NCBI RefSeq assembly: GCF_000013345.1
Contig: NC_007777.1
Location: 4,712,001 to 4,776,000 of the forward strand
Source of the DNA: Frankia casuarinae
Lineage (GTDB): Bacteria > Actinomycetota > Actinomycetes > Frankiales > Frankiaceae
Direction: 5' to 3'
DNA length: 64,000 nucleotides
The position numbers were made by a program, and so were the translations under genes. Positions within the stretch are counted from its first letter, which is position 1. Each line of letters starts with the position of its first letter. The notes below the pieces were generated by a model. The model was not told where the DNA came from and did not search any database. It saw only the letters and a list, made by a program, of their open reading frames with translations. Below, piece after piece: positions 8,257-16,212 of the stretch.

Positions 8257-10319
8257 CAGCGAGGCACCTCTTCCATCTTGCGGTCCTGTGGCCGCGGCTG
8301 GGGGAACACCTGGGGAGACAGCCCGGCCACGACGCCGGACGGCTCGGCCACGACGACCCGGATGAGCCCAGGCGGCAGGTACGGCGACCGCGCATCACGG
8401 CTCCAGCACGTCGTCTCCGCCGCCGGGGTCGTGGCCGGCGCCGGGTCGACCCGCTCGAAACCGAGCCGTTCGTAGAGGCCGGCCACCAGAACGTTCTTCG
8501 CCGACGGCCGGTAGTGCCCGGTCACGCGGGCGAGGCCGCGGCGGCGGGCCTCGGCGAGAACAAGCGCGGCCACCTCGTCCTCGAGGGTCCGGCCGATCAC
8601 CCGGCAGCTCATCAGCCAGGTGTCGATGTCCAGCGCGTCCGCCGACTCCACCGCGATGACCACGGCGACCAGCCCGTGGTCGGCGAACCGGTCGGCGAGC
8701 CGGACGCAGAACACCGCCGTGCCGGGATCGGCGGCCAGCCGCTCGATCTCGGCGGCGCCCCGGCGGCGACCGGTCAGGTTGAACTGGTTGGTCTTGCCGA
8801 CCAACTGGGCGACCCGCGGCAGGGTCATGTCGTCGAGCGGGACCACGGTAGCGGTCATGTCCAGCCCGCGGTGGAAATCCTCCAGCGAGGTCGCCGCCGC
8901 GGCGGCGGCAGCCGTCTCGGCCCGGGCCCGGTACGCGGCGGTGCGCGCGGCGTCCTCGGCCGTGAGGGCGCTGGCCTCGAAGAAGGGATAGTCCGCCAGC
9001 GCCCGGACGTAGCCGTGCGGATCGGCGGGCAGCGCCACGACGTCCACCTCGGGAACGAGTTGGCGGACGACCTCGCGTTCGGCCGGGTTGTCGTCAACGA
9101 AGACCAGCGCGTCGAGGCCGAGGCCGAGCGCGGCGGCGATCCGGCGGATCTGCGTCGGCTTGTCGTCCCAGCAGGCGCTGAACACCGCGATGTCATCGAG
9201 GCCGAGCCGCATCCCCGGATGACGCTCGAACGCCTCCCGGGCGTCGGCGTCGTTGTTCTTGGAACAGACGGCGAGCACGACCCCGCGGGCCTTCAACTCG
9301 GCGACGTACGTCTGGAACGCGGCGAACGCCTCCCCGACAGCGCCATCGCCGAGCGCGATGCCGGCCAGGCCCTCCTCCCCGAGCACGCCGCCCCACAGAG
9401 TGTTGTCGAGGTCGAGGACCAGGCACTTCCGGCTCGTTCCCAGCTGAGCCCCGATCACCGCGGCGGTGTGCCGGGCCAGCAGCGGCACCTGCGCGAGCGA
9501 CACCGCCTGCTTGGACCGGTGCCAGTACCGCGCGTCGAACCAGGCACGCTTGCCCACGTCGGCGGCGAGCCGCTCGCAGTCGACGAAGGCGACCCCGTCG
9601 CCCCGCTCGCCGGACACCCGGCCGAGTTCGGCGTTGACCCGCGCGAGCATCGCCGGCCGGGAGCCGGGAACCCGCAACGCCAGATGGCCGAGCGCGACCT
9701 CGCCGGGGATGGCGAAGGTGTGCTGGACGATCCGGGCCCCGCACCGATTTATGATCATGTCCCACAGCGACGTCCAACGCTCGACCTCGGTGGCCACCGA
9801 GGCGGCCGGGTCGTCGGCGACCGCCGGCAGGGCGGTCTCCCCGGCGTGCACCGCGAGCACGACGACGTCGGGCCGGAACCGGTAGAGCTCACTCGCGGGG
9901 TCCAGGACCTCCTGGCGGTACTGCCCATAGCCGCATTCGTAGACCTCGACGGCGACCCCGGCTCGCGCCGCGGCCAGCGGCAACAGCGCGGCGAACTGCG
10001 ACGTCGTGTAACTGCCGAGCACGGCCACCCGCGCGGACCTCGGCAGCGGCGCGACCCGCGGCAGGACGCGGCGCAGCACGCCGGCAGCGGCCGACCAGGC
10101 ACCGAGGTCGCTGCCGGCGTCGGTGAGCGCCAGGGCCCACCGCACGGCCCCGGCGTCGTCGCCGGCCCGCTCGTGCGCGACGGCGAGATCACGGCACAGC
10201 GCCGCGGTCGGGATCTCACTCGTGGCGGCACGCGCGGTCAACTCGGCGATCCGCGGATGTTCCGGCGGTGACGCGACGCCCTCGCCGACGTCCGTGCCGA
10301 CGTCCCTTCTGTCGGTCAT
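8256..10319 (-). CDS. FkbH-like protein: SGNH-type N-terminus, HAD-IIIC phosphatase, GNAT C-terminus
   Basis: The 687-residue protein carries an N-terminal region resembling the SGNH-like part of long FkbH proteins (VAVLGSYTTSQFAALLPLAAA), a central HAD-IIIC domain with DLDNTLWGG, KNND and FVDDNPAERE motifs, and a C-terminal GNAT-like domain with MSCRVIGRTLE. FkbH enzymes dephosphorylate 1,3-bisphosphoglycerate and load glycerate onto a carrier protein, as in glyceryl-ACP and methoxymalonyl-ACP pathways. The ATG at 10319 is preferred because GAGAGGGG lies eight to nine bases upstream and the preceding codons look non-coding. It heads the coupled FkbH-ACP-acyltransferase set. The C-terminal 40 residues after the GNAT fold are unexplained. 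Confidence 0.9.
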   Translation of the reverse strand: MTDRRDVGTDVGEGVASPPEHPRIAELTARAATSEIPTAALCRDLAVAHERAGDDAGAVRWALALTDAGSDLGAWSAAAGVLRRVLPRVAPLPRSARVAVLGSYTTSQFAALLPLAAARAGVAVEVYECGYGQYRQEVLDPASELYRFRPDVVVLAVHAGETALPAVADDPAASVATEVERWTSLWDMIINRCGARIVQHTFAIPGEVALGHLALRVPGSRPAMLARVNAELGRVSGERGDGVAFVDCERLAADVGKRAWFDARYWHRSKQAVSLAQVPLLARHTAAVIGAQLGTSRKCLVLDLDNTLWGGVLGEEGLAGIALGDGAVGEAFAAFQTYVAELKARGVVLAVCSKNNDADAREAFERHPGMRLGLDDIAVFSACWDDKPTQIRRIAAALGLGLDALVFVDDNPAEREVVRQLVPEVDVVALPADPHGYVRALADYPFFEASALTAEDAARTAAYRARAETAAAAAAATSLEDFHRGLDMTATVVPLDDMTLPRVAQLVGKTNQFNLTGRRRGAAEIERLAADPGTAVFCVRLADRFADHGLVAVVIAVESADALDIDTWLMSCRVIGRTLEDEVAALVLAEARRRGLARVTGHYRPSAKNVLVAGLYERLGFERVDPAPATTPAAETTCWSRDARSPYLPPGLIRVVVAEPSGVVAGLSPQVFPQPRPQDRKMEEVPR

Positions 10320-10727
10320 TGCTGCGGCCCCTCTCGGTGCGACTCTTCGCGGCGCCCATACGCGGTTCCTCGGCACTCTACCGTCACGTAAGTGTTGGTA
10401 GGCGACGGAGCGACCATCAGGCCAGGGCGGCAACCAGGGACGCGAGGAGCGTGCCCCGGTCCGGTGGAGGTTGCGCGTCGACCGGGACCGGGACCGGGGA
10501 GGCGGTCACCCGGCAGAGCCACGCCCCACTGGGCATCGATCGTCTCCTGCGCCGTCGAAGGCACTGAAGCCGGGAAAACCACCTCGGGCTATCCGGACGA
10601 GCTATCTGCTTTGTAACAGTGGTCTGCATAGACCATGCAATGTGGAAAACTTCCTCAGACAGGGCGCGTAACCGGACACGATCAGCCACGCCCGCCGAGC
10701 GGCAGCCCCCGGAGGCAGGACCCCCTC
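10320..10727. other. Divergent intergenic region with overlapping palindromes
   Basis: This 408-bp region separates the FkbH locus from the mycosin gene and should hold both promoters. TGGTCT-GCAT-AGACCA at 10620-10635 is a perfect 6-bp inverted repeat, and TGCAT-AGACC-ATGCA at 10625-10639 overlaps it. The DNA from 10565 to 10660 is AT-richer than the neighbourhood. No gene with coding character was found. Confidence 0.5.
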
Positions 10728-12071
10728 ATGCACCACCGCGCCATGCTCGGCCTGCTGGTCGGCCTCGCGCTGCTGGTCGGCCTCGTGATGACGACCGCTC
10801 CGGCCGGCGCCGCCGTCCCGCCGTACGCGGCCGGGCCCGGCCCGGCTTCGATCGCGCCCGCCCGAGGCTCGCAGTGGTACCACGCTGTCCTGGGACTCGC
10901 CCAGGCGCACCGGATCAGCCAGGGCGCGGGCACGGTGGTGGCCGTCATCGACGGCGGGGTCGACGCCAGCCAACCCAAGTTGTGGGGTCAGCTGCTTCCC
11001 GGTACCGGCATCGGCCCCGGGGCGGCGCGGGACGGTTGGCGCGACGATGATCCGAACGGCCACGGCACCGCCATGGCGGGCATCATCGCCGGTCGCAACG
11101 ACAACGGCCGGCCCGAGGTCCGCGGCATCGCCCCGGCCGCCAAGATCCTGCCCGTCTCGACCGGCGCCGAGGCGAACTCGGAGGAGGTCGCGATCGGCAT
11201 CCGCCGGGCAGTCGACCTGGGTGCCGACGTCATCAACCTCTCCCTGGGCTCGACGGGGACGGCGACCCCGGACGAGGAGAAAGCGGTCGGCTACGCCCTC
11301 GCGCACGACGTGGTGGTGGTCGCCTCGGCGGGGAACGTCGAGTCCGGCGACACCGCGATCAACTCCCCCGCCAGTATCCCGGGGGTGGTCGCGGTGACCG
11401 GATCGACGGCCGCTGGTGGTTTCTGGCGGGAATCGGCCCACGGGCCGCGGGCCGTCATCGCCGCGCCGGCCCCCGGTATCCGGGCCCCCGTCCCGACCCG
11501 GGTCTCCCCGGACGGCCTGGACACCGGGGGCGGCACCTCGAACTCCGCGGCGATCGTCGCGGGCGTTGTCGCCCTCATCCGGGCCGCCCAGCCGGACCTG
11601 GACGCACCCAACGTCATCGAGCGGCTCGTCTACACCGCGCGGGATGCGGGCTCTCCTGGCCGCGACGACGAGTTCGGCTTTGGCATCGTCGACCCCGTCG
11701 CGGCGCTGACCCGGGCCGTGCCGGTGGTCAGGAGCAATCCGCTGCTGTCGGCACCGACACGCTGGGGGGTGGGGGGGCCCGCGCCGGCCGCCGGCCGCAT
11801 CATGCCCGGCGGGCAGGCCCGGGGGTCCGCCGGCGACGCGACGACCCACGGGGCCGGCGCCACACTCACGAACACCGGTCCGATCGGCGCAGCCGGCCCA
11901 GACTCATCGAAACCCTCGCCACTGGTCTGGACCGCCGGGCTCGGGATCGCGGCCTCGTTGGGCGTCCTGCTCGGGATCGTGACACATCTGCTGTACGCCT
12001 GGCAGCGCGCGACGCGGGCGGGACCGGGCCGCGCGGGCAGCCGCGTCCGCCCGCGCTCCCCTACCGGGTGA
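10728..12071 (+). CDS. Mycosin-like subtilisin protease (S8; MycP family)
   Basis: The 447-residue protein starts with a signal peptide (MHHRAMLGLLVGLALLVGLV, then cleavage near AGA), followed by a subtilase domain with the Asp of VAVIDGGVD, the His of GHGTAMAGIIAG and the Ser of GGGTSNSAA, then about 100 low-complexity residues and a C-terminal membrane helix (VWTAGLGIAASLGVLLGIVTHLL). This is the layout of mycosins, membrane-anchored proteases of type VII secretion systems. GGAGG lies 12 bases before the ATG at 10728; earlier in-frame starts give a basic head without signal character. No other ESX gene is in the window, so it is an orphan here. The only substantial break from known mycosins is the context. 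Confidence 0.85.
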   Translation: MHHRAMLGLLVGLALLVGLVMTTAPAGAAVPPYAAGPGPASIAPARGSQWYHAVLGLAQAHRISQGAGTVVAVIDGGVDASQPKLWGQLLPGTGIGPGAARDGWRDDDPNGHGTAMAGIIAGRNDNGRPEVRGIAPAAKILPVSTGAEANSEEVAIGIRRAVDLGADVINLSLGSTGTATPDEEKAVGYALAHDVVVVASAGNVESGDTAINSPASIPGVVAVTGSTAAGGFWRESAHGPRAVIAAPAPGIRAPVPTRVSPDGLDTGGGTSNSAAIVAGVVALIRAAQPDLDAPNVIERLVYTARDAGSPGRDDEFGFGIVDPVAALTRAVPVVRSNPLLSAPTRWGVGGPAPAAGRIMPGGQARGSAGDATTHGAGATLTNTGPIGAAGPDSSKPSPLVWTAGLGIAASLGVLLGIVTHLLYAWQRATRAGPGRAGSRVRPRSPTG

Positions 12072-12106
12072 TCTCGCGGTGTCACTGCGGACCGGCGCGC
12101 CACTTC

Positions 12107-12112
12107 TACCAT
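12107..12112 (+). promoter_or_regulatory. -10 box of a leaderless tyrS promoter
   Basis: TACCAT matches the actinobacterial TANNNT -10 consensus and is followed by exactly six bases before the tyrS ATG at 12119. No ribosome site is present, which is the arrangement of leaderless transcripts starting at the initiation codon. No convincing -35 is visible. Confidence 0.5.
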
Positions 12113-12118
12113 GGGCCC

Positions 12119-13405
12119 ATGACACACGCGCTCCTGGACGAGCTGTCCTGGCGTGGACTCCTCCACGACAGCACCGATCCCGCCGAGCTGCGGGAGCACC
12201 TCGACAGCGGACGGCGGCGCTGCTACATCGGCTTCGACCCGACGGCCCCCTCGCTGACGATCGGCAACCTGCTGCCGATGACCCTGCTGATCCGGGCCGC
12301 ACGGGCGGGGATCGGCGCGGTCACCCTGTTCGGCGGTGGCACGGGTCTGATCGGCGACCCGTCGGGCAAGTCGGTGGAACGTAGCCTGCTCACCGCCCAG
12401 GAGGTACGGACGAACATGCTCGGACAACAGGAGATCATGGAGTCCGTCTTCGCCCGGGCCCTGGACTCCGGCCAGCTACCACAGTTCGTCGACAACGCCG
12501 ACTGGCTCGACGGACTCGGAATGATCGAGTTTTTGCGGGACGTCGGCAAGCACTTCCCCGTCACCGAGATGGTCCGCCGTGACTCGGTGCGCCGGCGGCT
12601 GGACGATCCCGACGTCGGCCTGACCTACACCGAGTTCAGCTACTCCCTGCTCCAGGCGTACGACTTCCGCCGCCTGTGCGAGGACCACGGGGTCACCCTT
12701 CAGATGGGCGCCTCCGACCAGTGGGGCAACATCGTCGCCGGGATCGACTACGTGCGACGGGTGCTGCGCACCCAGGTACACGGGCTGACCTGCCCGCTGC
12801 TGCTGCGTTCGGACGGCACGAAGTTCGGCAAGTCGGAGAAGGGTGCGGTCTGGCTCTCGGCCGACCGTACCTCGCCCTACACCCTGTACCAGTTCGTGAT
12901 CAATCTGTCCGACGACGAGGCACGCCGGTTCGCCCTGTTCTTCTCGCTCATCGACCGTGAGCCGCTGGAGCGGCTGTTCGCCGAGCACGCCGAGGCTCCG
13001 GGTAAGCGGGCGTTGCAGCGTCACCTGGCGCGGGAGATCACCGCACTGGTGCACGGTCAGGCCGCGGTGGACGCGGCCGAGGCGGCGTCGGCGGCGTTGT
13101 TCAGCGGGGACGTGAAGGCGATCGGCGCGGATCTGCTCTCCGACGTCTTCGCCGACGTGCCCACGGTCGAGGAGCCGGCCGCCCGGCTCGAGGATGACGG
13201 CTGGCCGGTTGTCGATCTGCTGATCGCCACCGGCCTCGCCAGCAGCAAGCGGGATGCGCGCGAGCACCTGGGCAACCATGCGGTCCTGGTGAACGGGGAA
13301 CGGGTCGGCGTGGAAGCCACCGTCGGGACCAAGGATCTGCTGCACGGCTCGGTCATCCTGGTCCGCCGCGGTCGCCGGGAATGGCGGGTGGCCCGCTTCA
13401 CCTGA
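12119..13405 (+). CDS. tyrS: Tyrosyl-tRNA synthetase
   Basis: The 428-residue class I enzyme attaches tyrosine to tRNA-Tyr. The HIGH-equivalent is PSLTIGN at residues 44-50, KFGKSEK is the KMSKS-equivalent in the middle, and an S4 RNA-binding domain forms the C-terminus (VVDLLIATGLASSKRDAREHLG). Length and N-terminus (DELSWRGLLHDST) match actinobacterial TyrRS. The ATG at 12119 is chosen because the family N-terminus begins there and a -10 box sits six bases upstream; the frame is open a little further into the mycosin stop. The stop codon is embedded in a 15-bp tandem repeat. Confidence 0.97.
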   Translation: MTHALLDELSWRGLLHDSTDPAELREHLDSGRRRCYIGFDPTAPSLTIGNLLPMTLLIRAARAGIGAVTLFGGGTGLIGDPSGKSVERSLLTAQEVRTNMLGQQEIMESVFARALDSGQLPQFVDNADWLDGLGMIEFLRDVGKHFPVTEMVRRDSVRRRLDDPDVGLTYTEFSYSLLQAYDFRRLCEDHGVTLQMGASDQWGNIVAGIDYVRRVLRTQVHGLTCPLLLRSDGTKFGKSEKGAVWLSADRTSPYTLYQFVINLSDDEARRFALFFSLIDREPLERLFAEHAEAPGKRALQRHLAREITALVHGQAAVDAAEAASAALFSGDVKAIGADLLSDVFADVPTVEEPAARLEDDGWPVVDLLIATGLASSKRDAREHLGNHAVLVNGERVGVEATVGTKDLLHGSVILVRRGRREWRVARFT

Positions 13406-13463
13406 GCCCGGGACCAGCGAGCCCGGGACCAGCGAGCCCGGGACCAGCGAGCCCGGGACCAGC
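13404..13463. repeat. 15-bp tandem repeat, 4 perfect copies, beginning in tyrS stop
   Basis: GAGCCCGGGACCAGC is repeated four times without change, with the first copy overlapping the tyrS TGA. It lies between two convergent genes (tyrS and a GT2 glycosyltransferase). Each unit contains CCCGGG, so RNA from either strand could pair within or between units. Confidence 0.95.
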
Positions 13464-13548
13464 GAGTTCACTTCCCTGCCTGGCCAGAGGGACGAATCGG
13501 ACAAACAGCCCACTGAACAGGCAGGGAACGAACGAGGAACGGGCGCGG

Positions 13549-14460
13549 CTACTGGGCCGGCGGTCCGACCAGCAGGCCCTTGATATATGCGGCGTGCTCG
13601 TCGGCCACTGCCTTCCTGCCCCGGGCCCGAGAGAGCACCGTACGCCCGGCGTAGCCGGCGACGAGCATCGAGCGCATCACGTTCACCCGAGCCGGCGCAT
13701 TGTGCTTACGCAGATAACGCACCATGGACGCACCGCGCATCTGCAGCATCCATGTCTTACCGGCCCCGGAACCTCCCGCCCCGTGGGGTACCAGCAGATC
13801 GGTGCGCAGCTTCTGCCGCAGCCCCGCCTCACGGATCGCCCGGCCGAGCGCCATGTCCTCGTTGTAGACGTAGAACGTCTCATCAAAGGCGCCCAGTTCG
13901 AGGAAGGTGGACCGACGGACGGCCATGCAGGCGCCGGTCAGCCACTCGGGGTTCATCGGGCGGCCCGGTGTCGGCCGGGCGAACAGCGCCGAGCTCGGCG
14001 CCACCTTGTGCGCTCCCAGCACGTGCAGCAGCACCCGGCGAGGCGTCGGCTCCCAGCCGCCGTTACCGAGCTCGGGCTTGTCGTCGTGCCCCTTCATGGT
14101 GGCCGCGCTGGTCACCAGTTCGGGATCGGCGATGAGGTCGTCGACCAGCGTGTCGATGACCTCCACGGTGGGCCGGCTGTCCGGGTTGCCGAGCACCACG
14201 TACTCGTAGCGCGACGAACGGATGCCCATGTTGGCGGCCTTCGCGAATCCCTTGCCGCCACCGGAGTCGAGGTAACGGCTGTTGGGCCGGTCCGCGATCA
14301 GCTCGTCAACGCGGTCGACGCCCTCCGCGTTATCGATGATCACAACCGGCATGTCCAACGGAAGGGTCGCGAAGAGCTGCTCGAGCTGGCCACGGCTGTG
14401 AAAACTGACCAGTACCAGCTCGTACTGCCACCTGGACCGGTTGGACTTCTCGACGGACAT
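13549..14460 (-). CDS. GT2-family glycosyltransferase (rhamnosyltransferase-like)
   Basis: The 303-residue cytoplasmic protein is a GT-A fold transferase. The nucleotide-sugar strand is VVIIDNAEG, GNPDSRP takes the place of the DxD region, and the acceptor-side signature TGACMAVRRSTFLELGAFDETFYVYNED-type block is clear (catalytic Asp/Glu in the NED motif). Such enzymes add rhamnose or related sugars to lipid-linked glycans. The ATG at 14460 is preferred since GAGGAG lies nine bases upstream; the frame is open 12 codons further. It stands alone between tyrS (convergent) and another minus-strand glycosyltransferase. Exact donor unknown. Confidence 0.88.
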   Translation of the reverse strand: MSVEKSNRSRWQYELVLVSFHSRGQLEQLFATLPLDMPVVIIDNAEGVDRVDELIADRPNSRYLDSGGGKGFAKAANMGIRSSRYEYVVLGNPDSRPTVEVIDTLVDDLIADPELVTSAATMKGHDDKPELGNGGWEPTPRRVLLHVLGAHKVAPSSALFARPTPGRPMNPEWLTGACMAVRRSTFLELGAFDETFYVYNEDMALGRAIREAGLRQKLRTDLLVPHGAGGSGAGKTWMLQMRGASMVRYLRKHNAPARVNVMRSMLVAGYAGRTVLSRARGRKAVADEHAAYIKGLLVGPPAQ

Positions 14461-14647
14461 GGCGGCACGCTCCTCACTGCGTGTGCTGACGCGCACTCAG
14501 GTGGATATCCACGCCTCGTGCGGTGTTGCGGTGTCGCGCCACACGGTATTCCCACCCCACGGCGGGTGGTATTTCGATAGGCGTAGCCGGTGACGGGCCG
14601 CGGTGGGTTCTCCGGTCGAGGCCGGTCCCGGCCGGCGTCAGCGGCGT

Positions 14648-14691
14648 CAGTTGCCGGAGCAGGTCAGTTGCCGGAGCAGGTCAGTTGCCGG
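14648..14691. repeat. 17-bp tandem repeat, 2.6 copies, over a stop codon
   Basis: CAGTTGCCGGAGCAGGT occurs twice plus a partial third copy. The third part encodes the C-terminal residues and stop of the minus-strand glycosyltransferase ending at 14681, so duplication of the gene's own tail sequence downstream of its stop is the simplest origin. Confidence 0.9.
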
Positions 14692-15913
14692 CCGGGGCCA
14701 ACTCGGTCGGCGGGCCAGGCGGCGTCGTCTGCCCCGGTGGCAGGACCGACCCCGGGGGCGCCGGTGACGTCGCGGAGGCCACGGCCGGCCGCTCCGGCTT
14801 GGGCCAGACGGCGGGCCGGTCCCGGGCCACAAAGCGCCGCACCCCGCCGAGCGCGACGGCCTGCAGGAAGAAGACCTGCGCGACCAGGCGGGTCGGACCG
14901 GGCGGCGTGCGCCCGGTCAGCAGCGCCGCGGTACTCACAGCGCCGACGGCGTTGCCGGCCAGGAACAGCCGGGCAATCCAGCTCCGGCGGGCGGCCGGGA
15001 GGGCGAGCCCCACCAGGACGACCTGCGCCAACGGGCCGAATGACGAGCGGACCAGCCGGTGGCCCCACAGTTGCGGGGTGACCGGCAGCGCGCCGGGCAC
15101 CAGCGCCGCCCGGCGCCGCCAGAGCATGTCGAGGTTGCCAGCGACGATCCGGGTCCGCCGCTCCCACTCCGCCGAGTAGTCCGGGCTCGACGACTCGATC
15201 GAGTACGCCTCGGGTTCGTAGACGACCCGCAGCCCCCCTTCGAGGATGTCGAGAGCCAGCCAGGCATCGTCGACGGCCACGTCCGCGGGCAGGGGCCGAA
15301 ACGCCTGGCGGCGGAAGGCCAGCATCTCGCCGACCACGCCGATGGTCGCCCCGGTCGCCGACTCGCGGCGCTTCAGCCAGGACTCGAACTTCCAGTAGAA
15401 GCCCTGGGCGCCGTCGGGATCGTCAACCTGCTTCTCCCCCGCCACCGCGCCGACCGTCTCGTCGGTGAAATGACGGGCGGCTGCCCGCAGGGCACCGGGC
15501 GCGAGCACAGCGTTCGCATCGGTGAGCACCACGAGCTCGTGGGTGGCGGCGGCGACTCCCCGGTTGACCGCCCGCGCCTTGCCGAGGCGTTCCCCGGACG
15601 ACAGCACCCGCACGCCGGGCCGGCGCGAGGCCTCGGCCGTCTCCGGATCGTCGGCCACGACGATGATCTCCATCGGCCCGGGATAGTCCGCGCGGGTGAG
15701 TTCATCCAGTTTCGCCCCGATCACCGCCGACTCCCGATAGGCGGAGACGACCACGCTCAGTCCCGGCCAGATCTCAGGGTCCGGCGGTGCCGTCGACTCC
15801 AGACCACGGCTGCGCAATCCGATATAGATCGGATACAAGACGTGACCGTAAACGGTTGTGGCTCCCAGCGCCGCCACGGCGGCACCTCGACCGATGGTCC
15901 GGACACCTGTCAT
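14681..15913 (-). CDS. Membrane GT2 glycosyltransferase
   Basis: The 410-residue protein has a short N-terminal membrane segment (RGAAVAALGATTVYGHVLYPIYIGL), a GT2 catalytic domain with SVVVSAYRES, the DxD-equivalent LTDANA, and a late region with VDDAWLALD and an ERRTRIVAGNL block close to QxxRW of processive enzymes, and then three or so C-terminal helices. This is the plan of hyaluronan/poly-GlcNAc synthase-like or single-addition membrane transferases. The ATG at 15913 is used because the preceding residues look non-coding; no strong ribosome site is seen. The C-terminal 40 residues are Pro-rich. Product unknown; it may act in a capsule or cell-wall polymer. Confidence 0.82.
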   Translation of the reverse strand: MTGVRTIGRGAAVAALGATTVYGHVLYPIYIGLRSRGLESTAPPDPEIWPGLSVVVSAYRESAVIGAKLDELTRADYPGPMEIIVVADDPETAEASRRPGVRVLSSGERLGKARAVNRGVAAATHELVVLTDANAVLAPGALRAAARHFTDETVGAVAGEKQVDDPDGAQGFYWKFESWLKRRESATGATIGVVGEMLAFRRQAFRPLPADVAVDDAWLALDILEGGLRVVYEPEAYSIESSSPDYSAEWERRTRIVAGNLDMLWRRRAALVPGALPVTPQLWGHRLVRSSFGPLAQVVLVGLALPAARRSWIARLFLAGNAVGAVSTAALLTGRTPPGPTRLVAQVFFLQAVALGGVRRFVARDRPAVWPKPERPAVASATSPAPPGSVLPPGQTTPPGPPTELAPAGN

Positions 15914-16084
15914 GGCGGTTACCGTAGCGTTCCGCCGGTCAGCCACAACCAACGGCTCCGTCCTTTGCGGTACGGCGCCATTGACGCCATGACGCCATGA
16001 CGCCGCGCAGCCGTGACACCCGCACCGCGCCAAAGTCGTCCCGCGGAATCGGATGGACCCCCGGCGGGCCTGCGCGCACCTCGA

Positions 16085-16115
16085 CCCCACCCTCACCTCA
16101 CCTCACCTCACCTCA
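16085..16115. repeat. CACCT simple repeat upstream of a GT4 gene
   Basis: A run of CTCAC units (about five) lies about 100 bases upstream of the glycosyltransferase start. It is a simple pentanucleotide microsatellite, the only one in the window. Its position upstream of a likely promoter makes slippage-dependent effects conceivable but unproven. Confidence 0.75.
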
Positions 16116-16200
16116 CGACACTCTTGTCATCTACCTGGAACTGTCCGCGACACCCCGCGCGAGTACCGAGCCCGCAGTCGTTACCCGACCCCACGGTCGT

Positions 16201-16206
16201 TACAGT
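16201..16206 (+). promoter_or_regulatory. -10 box of a leaderless promoter for the GT4 gene
   Basis: TACAGT fits TANNNT and ends six bases before the GTG at 16213; there is no ribosome site. Together these support initiation of transcription at the start codon. No -35 box is convincing. Confidence 0.45.
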
Positions 16207-16212
16207 TGTCCG

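Noticed and set aside
8514-10271. Long plus-strand open frame opposite FkbH
   Set aside because: No recognisable domain; the opposite frame carries the HAD motif and a ribosome site.
10602-11849. Minus-strand open frame of 415 codons opposite the mycosin
   Set aside because: Low-complexity Arg/Gly/Asp sequence; the plus-strand frame has all three protease residues and a signal peptide.
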